NCBI GenBank assembly: GCA_964359085.1
Contig: CAYHRT010000018.1
Coordinates: forward strand, 1-28,766
Source of the DNA: GWA2-49-15 sp964359085
GTDB lineage: Bacteria > Bdellovibrionota > Bacteriovoracia > Bacteriovoracales > Bacteriovoracaceae
Direction of reading: 5' to 3'
Length of the DNA stretch: 28,766 bases
Shown: positions 23,701-28,766 of the stretch, in pieces
How positions within the stretch are numbered: the stretch's first letter is position 1
Layout: the number at the start of each line of letters is the position of its first letter
Translations under genes and position numbers: made by a program
The notes under the pieces: model-generated
The model's database searches: none
What the model saw: the letters and a program-made list of their open reading frames with translations, nothing else
What the model was told of the DNA's origin: nothing

Positions 23701-23835
23701 TACAGTATTTAGAAAGTCCAAATTTGATTCAGCTACGGTGGCAGCATTGATATTAATTGGTTCTGTTTTATGGCCACAGGATGATAAGAAAACACAAATG
23801 ATGAGTATGAACAGGGTATGTATTATTCTTTCCAT
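20710..23835 (-). CDS. Giant lipoprotein with collagen-like Gly-rich segments
   Basis: 1041 residues, not recognised as a named family. TLFILIICVFLSSCGHK is a lipobox (Cys20). Residues ~40-190 are beta-rich with repeated strands (EIDAETIVFKSSIHLPQTDVIIRAKNLFFEGD is the style). At ~205-340 there are Gly-rich collagen-like runs, such as GGQGQNAGPGQAGFDGSDAS, GGRPGTGGKAS and GESAGTFKGGQAGLPRE, with scattered Cys. Residues ~480-780 are long charged helices, likely coiled coil, and the last 250 are again beta-rich. This is an outer-membrane or surface protein; similar Gly-rich lipoproteins are common in Bdellovibrio-like bacteria (recollection). It is convergent with and overlaps the E2-like gene; the last 15 residues are encoded in the overlap. 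Confidence 0.8.
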   Translation of the reverse strand: MERIIHTLFILIICVFLSSCGHKTEPININAATVAESNLDFLNTVFLQTGKFVDQQGLRPDKNSKEFYLIQETRLKDIKTLNHLNFQEGARSVKIVGLHLEIGPKLATEIYEIIHNKDDIKRLEIDAETIVFKSSIHLPQTDVIIRAKNLFFEGDTKIDTSPRPFHIPVSKFQNGKNGLDAGNFEIYVESIVSSHLTTTAKRFVSTGGQGQNAGPGQAGFDGSDASTRSNPICVMGYPDKKCWIEDERDHSRIKIKMCNDRELKVVEGENCTCPTSGAHAIAGGRPGTGGKASMIISNIPLEEMESYFSSTNGIPGESAGTFKGGQAGLPREALIQIQAGYETHHPARQEYCSTTLPGTDAHSPVLIASIVKGEIKPVDYLEAMSHSLYSTFKLKFANELFSQGYGEDAKKEYSEIVNFVRTFSPQEKSDILSQTKMLALQKLYNLELNLDYFGHSKSWMPGLDLNTNGSLYQSQIDDYLAMLYLSAWVQNREASLNAQKDARKAAVEKFYAQLENGYAATTKIFIEVPKIKGDLEEISRNEKFLLARIEELNKEIEQTAQANVEHQQRKKKTKRILLGLAALAKSIPAGQPALGGAGSIIEAVLRAQDSDDGYARLKEIPTLLESVVAVTRLRQSKEDWNGNYKKISFENFQSMSSEERSAYLESIKKFYSPIYEELINQAELWKKLDLTPDSIKAEIAMIKTSHPVYQKLLSDILKLQDRKSKVMKFLAELEQIMGQLEAERLVLSNQITRIQEDIVNNVDILSPESVILLSQFEQLALDRLKMYRYQMIKAYNYEYLAPSKESINLGSVLNELTRIIRKEQPTNLSDAITSLREFLKKDLREMAQQNFDAVSMGQRNYYNTHMSFYLGKEQVEALNRGESVKIDTTKPDFFPRDEEDIRIKNILITQSDVARREAASNTRMAIEITHPGKFYLKKDSEIYYFERTDLAQSSQFSWVHVYDDFHPNGRRMEPVSPIRSLFSNFLDFNDEHMHVVNPGGLTELELRTTYHNSTKYDYNIKSLGIEISYSCRRKKDTSLAH

Positions 23836-23917
23836 AACTTTCCTCCCAGAATGTTTCCTAAGTGAAATAGCATGGATAAAAAAAATCTGCCTAAAAATGA
23901 TGTTTCAGAACAAAATA

Positions 23918-24040
23918 GTTTCAAAAATGAAACAGGTGGATAGGTAACTCTTTCATTTTGGTCTCCTGACCAAAATTAGAACTATAGGGTATGCGGCCAA
24001 TCCTGGCCGCGACTCCTGTCGCATTTTTCTGAGAAAAATG
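23918..24040. repeat. Cluster of short perfect hairpins
   Basis: Five perfect inverted repeats lie in 123 bases: GTTTCA-aaaa-TGAAAC (23918-23933), ATTTTGGTC-tcct-GACCAAAAT (23955-23976), GCGGCCA-atcc-TGGCCGC (23993-24010), GCGAC-tcct-GTCGC (24009-24022) and CATTTTTC-tga-GAAAAATG (24022-24040). The last three abut or share one or two bases. Three have a TCCT or ATCC loop. This is the whole space between rlmH (minus, ends 24046) and the giant lipoprotein (minus, starts 23835). It may stop rlmH transcription; none has a convincing following T-run on the minus strand. Confidence 0.6.
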
Positions 24041-24045
24041 ACGTT

Positions 24046-24510
24046 TCATTTATGATAAGGATGCCCAGACCAGATGCATTGGGCCCGATATAATTGTTCT
24101 ATAAATAAAAGTCTTGCCAGTCGATGGGGATAGGTGAGTGTTGATAAAGAAAAGCTTTCTTTACTTGCCTTGATAATGCTTTCGGCATGACCACTGGCAC
24201 CGCCGAGGATAAAGATAACGGTACCGCTCCCTTCTAAGATTGCGTCGATCTTCTCTGCAAATTTTTCTGATGACGTGGGTAAAGTACCCCATTCTGCCAA
24301 TAGAAAGAGAGGGGAGGCATCTATCCGGCCAAACAATTTGTGGACAAGGGCCAAAATTTCTTTGCCTTCAGCAACCGCATCATCCCCATAGGCCTTGACT
24401 TCATGAAGATAAAGCCGAAATTTTGTTAAGCGCTTGCGGTAATCATTTTCAACTAAAAGAAGCTCACTTTCTTTTAGCTTCCCTACAATGATAAGGTGAA
24501 GGTCTTTCAT
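24046..24510 (-). CDS. rlmH: 23S rRNA pseudouridine-1915 N3-methyltransferase
   Basis: SPOUT-class methyltransferase of 154 residues, normal length, which methylates pseudouridine 1915 of 23S rRNA in the intact ribosome. The N-terminus reads MKDLHLIIVGKLKESELLL. The SAM knot is VIFILGGASGHAESIIKA, then SLSTLTYPHRLARLLFIEQLYRAQCIWSGHPYHK at the C-terminus, both diagnostic for RlmH. Start chosen at ATG 24510 to fit the family; an in-frame TTG at 24537 would add MFYVIGISI, translated from the inverted end of the adjacent repeat. No Shine-Dalgarno is visible: the 126-bp element ends 7 bases before the ATG and may have separated the gene from its original leader. Confidence 0.94.
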   Translation of the reverse strand: MKDLHLIIVGKLKESELLLVENDYRKRLTKFRLYLHEVKAYGDDAVAEGKEILALVHKLFGRIDASPLFLLAEWGTLPTSSEKFAEKIDAILEGSGTVIFILGGASGHAESIIKASKESFSLSTLTYPHRLARLLFIEQLYRAQCIWSGHPYHK

Positions 24511-24517
24511 GATACTT

Positions 24518-24643
24518 ATACCAATTACGTAAAACAACAGTCTACTTCGTCAAGCTTCGGTCTCAACGCCTGCGACGTGCAGGAGCAAGCCTCGGCGTTT
24601 CGCCTCGCTTTCCTAGTATCCCATTATTTTACGTAATTGGTAT
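24518..24643. mobile_element. 126-bp MITE-like element with 17-bp inverted ends
   Basis: ATACCAATTACGTAAAA (24518-24534) is perfectly inverted at 24627-24643. The 92 bases between carry two more hairpins: CCTGC-gacgt-GCAGG (24569-24583) and GGCG-ttt-CGCC (24594-24604). It has no coding capacity and sits exactly in the rsfS-rlmH junction. TA at both edges of the ends (24519-24520 and 24641-24642) could be a target duplication. This fits a non-autonomous miniature transposon or a structured intergenic repeat; no second copy lies in the window. Confidence 0.65.
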
Positions 24644-24651
24644 TGTACAAG

Positions 24652-25134
24652 CTAGAAATAATTTTCATCATCAGATGAGTTAGAAGAATGACTGGATGTC
24701 TTGGGCCGTTTATCGGGTTCCTGAAAATAGTAATCTTCAGGAATTTTTATAAAACTTGAGGCGGCATACAGTCCCTCTAAATCATAATTATTCCTGGCCG
24801 TTTCTTGAAAGATGTGGACAATGACATCGCCTAGATCGATCAAAGTCCAGTCTGCTCCGGTGCTTCCTTCTACTGATTTTATCGTGATCTCATGCCTTTT
24901 CATCATCTGGCATATGGCTTCTGCCATGGCGTTAGCTTGAGTAGGGTTGCTAGCAGAACCGATAATAAAATAATCGGTCATACTACTTTGTTTCTCTACA
25001 TCCAAAACTTTGAGGTTGGTGCCCTTGAAATTGGCCAAAATCCATACTGATGCCATGGCCATATTAAGTGGATATTTATACTTCTTGTTATTAAAGATCT
25101 TGGCAACTTCAGTACCAATAAAATCCTGTGTCAT
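24652..25134 (-). CDS. rsfS: Ribosomal silencing factor RsfS
   Basis: Iojap/RsfS family protein that binds uL14 (ribosomal protein L14) and blocks subunit joining during starvation. The 160-residue product has the family core at ~35-135: LKVLDVEKQSSMTDYFIIGSASNPTQANAMAEAI, GSTGADWTLIDLGDVIVHIF and RNNYDLEGLYA. The N-terminal ~25 residues and a Ser/Asp-rich tail (HSSNSSDDENYF) extend it beyond the usual 105-120. The ATG overlaps the stop of obgE by four bases (ATGA), so it is coupled to it. It stands 9 bases from the inverted-repeat element that separates it from rlmH. Confidence 0.94.
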   Translation of the reverse strand: MTQDFIGTEVAKIFNNKKYKYPLNMAMASVWILANFKGTNLKVLDVEKQSSMTDYFIIGSASNPTQANAMAEAICQMMKRHEITIKSVEGSTGADWTLIDLGDVIVHIFQETARNNYDLEGLYAASSFIKIPEDYYFQEPDKRPKTSSHSSNSSDDENYF

Positions 25135-26141
25135 AATTTTTCACTCCGTTCGACGGCCTTTTGCATAAGGTTTTTTAATTTTTCAATATTATGTCCTGAG
25201 ACGGCAGAGATTGGCAGAACATTTTTGTCTAACATCTCCTCAAAATGCTTTTTATATTTTTCGATTTCTTCTTCCCTGAGAGAATCTATTTTTGTGAGAC
25301 AGATGATCTCGGATTTCAGACCCATTTCCTCTTTGTATTTAATCAATTCATTTCTCACTACAATATAGCTATCGTAGGCTTCATAAGGTTCTAGGCACCA
25401 TGAAATATCCACTAAATGGACGAACAAAGAAGTTCGCTCAATATGCTTCAAAAAGCGAGTTCCTAGACCTTTGCCTTCGGAAGCATCTTCAATTAATCCC
25501 GGAATGTCTGCCACCACGAAAGTTTTTTCTCCGACACTCACTACGCCAAGATTAGGTTCCAAGGTGGTGAAAGGATAATCCGCAATTTTTGGTCTAGCGG
25601 CAGAAATAACTGAGATTAAAGTGGATTTTCCTGCGTTAGGCATTCCAATTAAGGCAATATTGGCAAGGAGTTTGAGTTCGAGGTCTAAGTGGAGTTCGAT
25701 TCCCTTCTCACCCGGTTGAGCATGCCGAGGGGCTTGATTGGTGCTTGATTTAAAATTCATATTTCCAAGACCACCACGCCCACCCTGTGCCAATAAAACT
25801 TTTTCTCCGTGCTTGGTAATATCAGCAATAACTTCACCTGTTTCTGCCAATCGTATAATGGTGCCGACGGGAACTTTTAAAGTCAGGTCATCACCATTTC
25901 TCCCATTCATATGGCGTCCGGCGCCGTCCTCACCATGTTCGGCCGGAAAGCTTTTTTTGCCTCGAAAGTGTAAAAGCGTATTGAGTCCTTCGTCGGCCTG
26001 AAAATAGATACTCCCGCCTATTCCACCGTCGCCACCATCTGGCCCTCCAAATTCAGCGAATTTTTCTCGTCGAAAACTGACGGCACCAGGTCCACCATTT
26101 CCAGAAGACACGATAATTTTTACTTCATCTATAAAACGCAT
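25131..26141 (-). CDS. obgE: Obg family GTPase
   Basis: Essential ribosome-assembly GTPase of 336 residues. The Gly-rich Obg fold fills the first ~160 residues (SGNGGPGAVSFRREKF, GGPDGGDGG, GGRGGLGNMNF). The G domain follows: G1 GMPNAGKST, switch II with DIPGLIEDASEGKGLG, G4 LTKID and G5 ISAVSG. It ends soon after the G domain, so the variable C-terminal OCT domain is absent, which is common. Only a weak GAG lies upstream of the ATG. An intrinsic terminator separates it from rpmA, so it depends on read-through or a promoter too weak for me to place. It overlaps rsfS by four bases. Confidence 0.96.
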   Translation of the reverse strand: MRFIDEVKIIVSSGNGGPGAVSFRREKFAEFGGPDGGDGGIGGSIYFQADEGLNTLLHFRGKKSFPAEHGEDGAGRHMNGRNGDDLTLKVPVGTIIRLAETGEVIADITKHGEKVLLAQGGRGGLGNMNFKSSTNQAPRHAQPGEKGIELHLDLELKLLANIALIGMPNAGKSTLISVISAARPKIADYPFTTLEPNLGVVSVGEKTFVVADIPGLIEDASEGKGLGTRFLKHIERTSLFVHLVDISWCLEPYEAYDSYIVVRNELIKYKEEMGLKSEIICLTKIDSLREEEIEKYKKHFEEMLDKNVLPISAVSGHNIEKLKNLMQKAVERSEKL

Positions 26142-26173
26142 ATCTCACTCGAACACCAGAATCTAAAGAATCT

Positions 26174-26210
26174 AAAAAAAAAGGAAACCAATATATCGGT
26201 TTCCTTTTTT
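26174..26210 (-). terminator. Intrinsic terminator after rpmA, symmetric
   Basis: GGAAACC (26183-26189) pairs with GGTTTCC (26198-26204) around an 8-base loop, flanked by nine A on one side and six T on the other, so it can work in both directions. On the minus strand it lies between rpmA and obgE, and would attenuate obgE relative to the ribosomal protein genes. Confidence 0.8.
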
Positions 26211-26258
26211 CACACTTATTCAAAACAAGAACAAAGAAAAGTCGTTAGCAATCTGGTC

Positions 26259-26507
26259 TCAGACCACTGAAACCAATTGACGTTTCTTTGTAAACCACTT
26301 GAACTGCACGACACCTTCACGTACAGCAAAAATGGTAAAGTCCCTACCCATATCTACACCCGTTCCTGGGTGAATGACGGTGCCAACTTGACGGACGATG
26401 ACGTTGCCTGGAATGACACGCTCCCCACCAAATTTTTTGACGCCTCTCATTTTTGGATTTGAATCACGGCCGTTTGTGGTCGAGCCACCGGCCTTTTTAT
26501 GTGCCAT
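26259..26507 (-). CDS. rpmA: 50S ribosomal protein L27
   Basis: 82-residue ribosomal protein at the peptidyl-transferase centre. It begins MAHKKAGGSTTNGRDSNPKM without the cleaved N-terminal extension of Firmicutes, and has GVKKFGGERVIPGNVIVRQ and GVDMGRDFTIFAV, both diagnostic. AAGGAG precedes the ATG by seven bases. It follows rplU by 23 bases, the standard gene order, and is followed by a terminator. Confidence 0.97.
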   Translation of the reverse strand: MAHKKAGGSTTNGRDSNPKMRGVKKFGGERVIPGNVIVRQVGTVIHPGTGVDMGRDFTIFAVREGVVQFKWFTKKRQLVSVV

Positions 26508-26530
26508 GGTCTATCTCCTTCTGCTTAAAA

Positions 26531-26896
26531 TTATTTTAAATATTTTTCTGCTAATTTATGGGACGCCTCAATTTTTTTCGCCTTACCTTGTCCGTCTGTA
26601 ACCTCGGTAATCAGTAAAGCTGTAAACTGTTGACGATGACCCTTTCGTTTAGCATATCGCCCTGGCCGTCTTTTCAGAATGTGAATTTTATCGGCCTTGT
26701 CATGCTTCAGCACGCGAGCAACCACTTGGGCACCAGAGATAGTAGGCTTTCCAACAATAGTATTCTCACCACCAATGAAAAATACCTTAGTGAAGGTGGT
26801 GTCTTTACCCGCTTCAATATCGAGCTTTTGTACATCCAACATATCGCCTGGGCGAACCTTGTACTGGAATCCAGCAATTTCAACTACGCTATACAC
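26531..26896 (-). CDS. rplU: 50S ribosomal protein L21
   Basis: 121-residue 23S rRNA-binding protein. YSVVEIAGFQYKVRPGDML at the N-terminus and KIHILKRRPGRYAKRKGHRQ at ~75-94 are the L21 signatures. The C-terminus extends about 15 residues past the usual end (GKAKKIEASHKLAEKYLK). The start is GTG at 26896 with AAGGAG eight bases upstream, and it heads the minus-strand operon rplU-rpmA-(terminator)-obgE-rsfS-rlmH. A TTGACA element lies about 130 bases upstream. Confidence 0.97.
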   Translation of the reverse strand: MYSVVEIAGFQYKVRPGDMLDVQKLDIEAGKDTTFTKVFFIGGENTIVGKPTISGAQVVARVLKHDKADKIHILKRRPGRYAKRKGHRQQFTALLITEVTDGQGKAKKIEASHKLAEKYLK

Positions 26897-26999
26897 GGAG
26901 GAACTCCTTGATGATGGCCGTAAGGGGGATTGACGTCATGCTCAGCAAAAGACGCATCACTTATATCCCTTAAAGTGTGTTTTTCTAAAGATTCCAAGT

Positions 27000-27028
27000 G
27001 GTTTAAAACTTTTTCTACAGACTGTCAA
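27000..27028 (-). promoter_or_regulatory. Candidate sigma-70 promoter for rplU
   Basis: On the minus strand TTGACA (27028-27023) is a perfect -35, with a 17-base spacer to a weak -10 TAAACC (27005-27000). This would start the ribosomal protein message about 95 bases upstream of rplU. The weak -10 keeps confidence low. The remaining bases of the 26897-27149 gap hold a small dyad (CTAGCT/AGCTAG at 27073-27098) and nothing else I can name. Confidence 0.35.
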
Positions 27029-27149
27029 CGGAAAGGCCTGTAAAGGGATTTATATTATGCGGCAGATTATACCTAGCTCGTGCGGCGTCCGTAGCTAGAT
27101 TTAACAGGTTTCTTGTTTATACCGAAAAAAAGATGGGAAAGGAGAATTT

Positions 27150-27971
27150 GTGAGTGCCGCTAATGGAACAATGATTTTTCAGTTTTTTAAGGAAATCAAA
27201 TTACCAATTTATCTGAGAATGGAATCGGATGGGTTTGGTCCTGATTTCTTTAACTTTTTGCGCAGTATGCATTTTGAACGATTATCCCCAGAGGATGAAC
27301 AGAAATTTGAGAAGGATTCATATGACGCAGTGCCTGGCGGGCGCATTTTAGAACTCAAAACTTGCACACCTCTTATGATGCGACAGATGAACTCAGTGAT
27401 AGAGAGTGATAAATACGGTCCAGAAAGCATCACGAATAACGGGGTCTACAAAGTCTATCGCTATAAGGGAATGGCCTTAATGATTTGGGCCTTCCAAAAT
27501 AGCACTTGGGAAATGGCCATTACTCCTAATGCCTCACTCGATGAAAATCTTATGATGTATCGGGCAGTATTTAATCGCTTTTTAAGTTGGTCCTTGGCAC
27601 CATTAGGTCTTTGCGGATTCTGGGGACATTTCACCAGCGGCGGAGTGATTATCAAAAAAATGCGAGAGTCCCATGGTGAGGCGATCTTCTTTGATGTGCT
27701 GCAGAAAAGAATTTTGGGTCCAAGTGGAATTCAAAAAATATCGAGTGCTTTAACGGTATACAGGATTGATCCACGCGCTAAGTTGACCACCCAAATGACT
27801 AAAGAAGAATTCGCAGCCTTTTTATTTCATTCTACCAGTTATTTTGATCTTCAAGGATTAAGTCTCCCTATTCGGCAAGCTATTTTATGGCTCACAAAAA
27901 CTGTGGTCGGTGTCACTACTCCACAGGTTGCCGGTGTTGATACTCCAGCCACACCCATGATTTCTAAGTAA
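27150..27971 (+). CDS. Hypothetical protein
   Basis: Not recognised. 273 residues from a GTG start with GGAG eight bases upstream. No signal peptide, lipobox or clear membrane span. The sequence is rich in Phe, Met and Trp: FQFFKEIKLPIYLRMESDGFGPDFFNFLR at the start, then CTPLMMRQMNSVIE, FNRFLSWSLAPLGLCGFWGHF near the middle, and LSLPIRQAILWLTKTVVG near the end, followed by a Val/Thr/Pro tail. It looks cytoplasmic and globular. It is convergent with the cupin gene (15 bases) and divergent from rplU. Confidence 0.75.
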   Translation: MSAANGTMIFQFFKEIKLPIYLRMESDGFGPDFFNFLRSMHFERLSPEDEQKFEKDSYDAVPGGRILELKTCTPLMMRQMNSVIESDKYGPESITNNGVYKVYRYKGMALMIWAFQNSTWEMAITPNASLDENLMMYRAVFNRFLSWSLAPLGLCGFWGHFTSGGVIIKKMRESHGEAIFFDVLQKRILGPSGIQKISSALTVYRIDPRAKLTTQMTKEEFAAFLFHSTSYFDLQGLSLPIRQAILWLTKTVVGVTTPQVAGVDTPATPMISK

Positions 27972-27986
27972 TAAATGCTGCCAAGT

Positions 27987-28322
27987 TCATTCAAGATGTT
28001 TAATCATGGTCAAAACCATTTTGAATTTTTGGGTAGCATTGACCGCATGAGGGATATTGGCAGGCATGATAATTGATTCCCCTGCCTGCAAGGTAAATGG
28101 TTTTTTATCAATGATGATCTCGCCGGTGCCATCGATAACATTGATAAGAGCGTCAAAGGGTGCTGTATGTTCTGATAACTGTTGCCCCTTATCAAAAGCA
28201 AATAACGTCACATTTCCAACTTTGCGCTGAATAATCTGCTTGCTCACCACACCACCACTTGAATATTCGATGGAGTGGTTAATGTTAAAAATAGTGGAAT
28301 CACTAAATTCATTTTTTTTCAT
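27987..28322 (-). CDS. Cupin domain protein
   Basis: Small single-domain cupin of 111 residues. Cupin motif 1 is weak (SEHTAPFDALINVIDGTGEI, one His and no second His) and motif 2 is PANIPHAVNA, so only some of the usual metal ligands are present. GTGEIIIDKKPFTLQAGESIIMP is the typical cupin_2 strand pair. Such proteins are sugar or small-ligand binding or act as stress-associated pirin-like proteins; the substrate cannot be told. The ribosome site GAGGA lies eight bases upstream of the ATG, inside a segment that can pair with an upstream copy of its complement. Confidence 0.85.
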   Translation of the reverse strand: MKKNEFSDSTIFNINHSIEYSSGGVVSKQIIQRKVGNVTLFAFDKGQQLSEHTAPFDALINVIDGTGEIIIDKKPFTLQAGESIIMPANIPHAVNATQKFKMVLTMIKHLE

Positions 28323-28325
28323 TTG

Positions 28326-28450
28326 GTCGTCCTCAGTGATAGCTTGGAAGTTAAAAAAAAGTCGTCACAGCGGAGGACGACTTCTAAGGTAACAAAACAA
28401 ATGGCGGGAGACAAAAGTTACGAACCCTACCATCATCATCCGCTGGTAAC
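28326..28450 (-). promoter_or_regulatory. Structured leader with alternative pairings upstream of cupin gene
   Basis: On the minus strand GTCGTCCTC (28381-28373) can pair with GAC GAC (28366-28361) to form the terminator below, or with GAGGACGAC (28334-28326), which contains the cupin ribosome site. Farther upstream AGTTAC and GTAACT flank an inner TACCA/TGGTA hairpin (about 28450-28417). The arrangement looks like an attenuator or riboregulator; no known riboswitch class was recognised. Confidence 0.35.
28353..28383 (-). terminator. Intrinsic terminator upstream of cupin gene
   Basis: Minus strand: AAGTCGTC, nine-base loop, GACGACTT, continuing into eight T (28360-28353). It is a good Rho-independent terminator for transcripts coming from the truncated gene at the window end, or from a promoter within the 28400-28586 gap. 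Confidence 0.75.
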
Positions 28451-28586
28451 TCTACTAGACTTTTCCGAAATTTCCAAGGATTGAAGATAAGATTAGTGCA
28501 AAGATAATTTTTCGCCAAACACAAGCAACTAGCGAGAATGTGAGATCGCTTCCTGCATTCAAACGAGTTCGCGCGAAAATAAATCA

Positions 28587-28766
28587 CTAAGAAAATTCAA
28601 AAATTTTAAAGAAACGGCGTAAACCAAACTTATTATTCATGCGATGGCCACAATCCATGCAATAATAAGAAATATTCTGTGATAATCTTTGGGCAATATG
28701 ACCGAGGAGCGTAAAATGCCATCCTTCAATCGAAGAAATCTTTATCTTGCAATCAGCTTGATTCTC
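28587..28766 (-). CDS. C-terminal fragment of unknown CxxC protein (5' part outside window)
   Basis: An open frame of 59 residues with a TAG stop at 28587-28589 runs in from the right edge. It reads through ISSIEGWHFTLLGHIAQRL and ends with YYCMDCGHRMNNKFGLRRFF followed by a short Phe-rich tail. CMDCGHR is a zinc-ribbon-like knuckle, but only one CxxC is visible in this part. The length and non-random composition make it more likely real than the opposite-strand readings. The 264 bases between it and the cupin gene hold the terminator and leader structures. Confidence 0.55.
   Translation of the reverse strand, partial: ENQADCKIKISSIEGWHFTLLGHIAQRLSQNISYYCMDCGHRMNNKFGLRRFFKIFEFS

Noticed and set aside
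28208..28213. CGTCACA-like sequence inside the cupin gene
   Set aside because: Second half of the promoter motif is absent (GAAT instead of CGTA) and it is inside a coding region on the other strand.
28395..28450. tRNA- or tmRNA-like 3' end on the minus strand (GGGTTCG followed later by CTCCCGCCA)
   Set aside because: The T stem does not pair well (two G-U pairs and a mismatch), the T loop is TTCGTAA and no matching 5' acceptor strand or cloverleaf was found upstream.
28384..28587. 67-residue open frame on the minus strand between the cupin gene and the window end
   Set aside because: Low-complexity, Cys/Arg-rich reading without ribosome site, overlapping the structured leader; the frame ending at 28587 is the better coding candidate.

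Overview
The window looks like a piece of a Gram-negative chromosome of moderate-to-low GC. Evidence for an outer membrane: many Sec signal peptides and lipoboxes, TolC-type outer-membrane channels, RND efflux and a likely beta-barrel. The rplU-rpmA-obgE-rsfS-rlmH order, the very large glycine-rich lipoprotein and the style of the hypothetical lipoproteins suggest a Bdellovibrionota or deltaproteobacteria-like organism (for example Bacteriovoracales). That placement is inference and was not tested.

Layout. 1-1390 (-): an ABC-F ATPase of Uup type, cut by the window edge. 1563-3574 (+): a secreted protein translationally coupled to a lipoprotein that carries a possible caspase-like (clan CD) His/Cys dyad. 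3627-4820 (+): an MFS transporter. 4875-17984: a large copper/silver island. It contains a DUF3347 protein (+); a convergent nine-gene minus-strand operon (11323 down to 5357) encoding, in transcription order, a lipoprotein, a TolC-like channel, a lipoprotein, NosL, a YtkA-like lipoprotein, an outer-membrane protein, a second YtkA-like protein, CopC and CopD; a divergent small DNA-binding protein with two homing-endonuclease-associated repeats (+); and a cusCBA-type efflux operon ending in a thioredoxin-like [2Fe-2S] ferredoxin (+). 18032-20756 (+): trpS, a ferredoxin-metallo-beta-lactamase fusion and a lipoyl-less E2 acyltransferase. 20710-23835 (-): a 1041-residue lipoprotein with collagen-like Gly-rich stretches. 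24046-26896 (-): the ribosome-assembly group rlmH, rsfS, obgE, rpmA and rplU. 27150-28766: an unknown protein (+), a cupin (-) and the 3' end of a CxxC protein (-).

How the island may work. CusCBA would export Cu(I)/Ag(I) from periplasm to outside. The minus-strand operon looks like a periplasm and outer-membrane copper-handling set: CopC as Cu(II) carrier, CopD as inner-membrane partner, NosL and the YtkA proteins as Cu(I) chaperones, and a TolC-like channel with no pump of its own. The strongest new observation is a shared bipartite element, GTCACA-N16-CGTATTA, with identical spacing in front of three plus-strand transcription units of this island (4827, 11417 and 11947). It resembles an ECF-sigma promoter and ties the three units into one regulon.

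Other non-coding structure: a 126-bp MITE-like element with perfect 17-bp inverted ends between rsfS and rlmH; a run of short perfect hairpins, three of them with TCCT/ATCC loops, between rlmH and the giant lipoprotein; two intrinsic terminators; and a leader upstream of the cupin gene with mutually exclusive pairings. No rRNA, tRNA, CRISPR array, prophage or complete insertion sequence was seen. No gene-free stretch exceeds about 300 bases.
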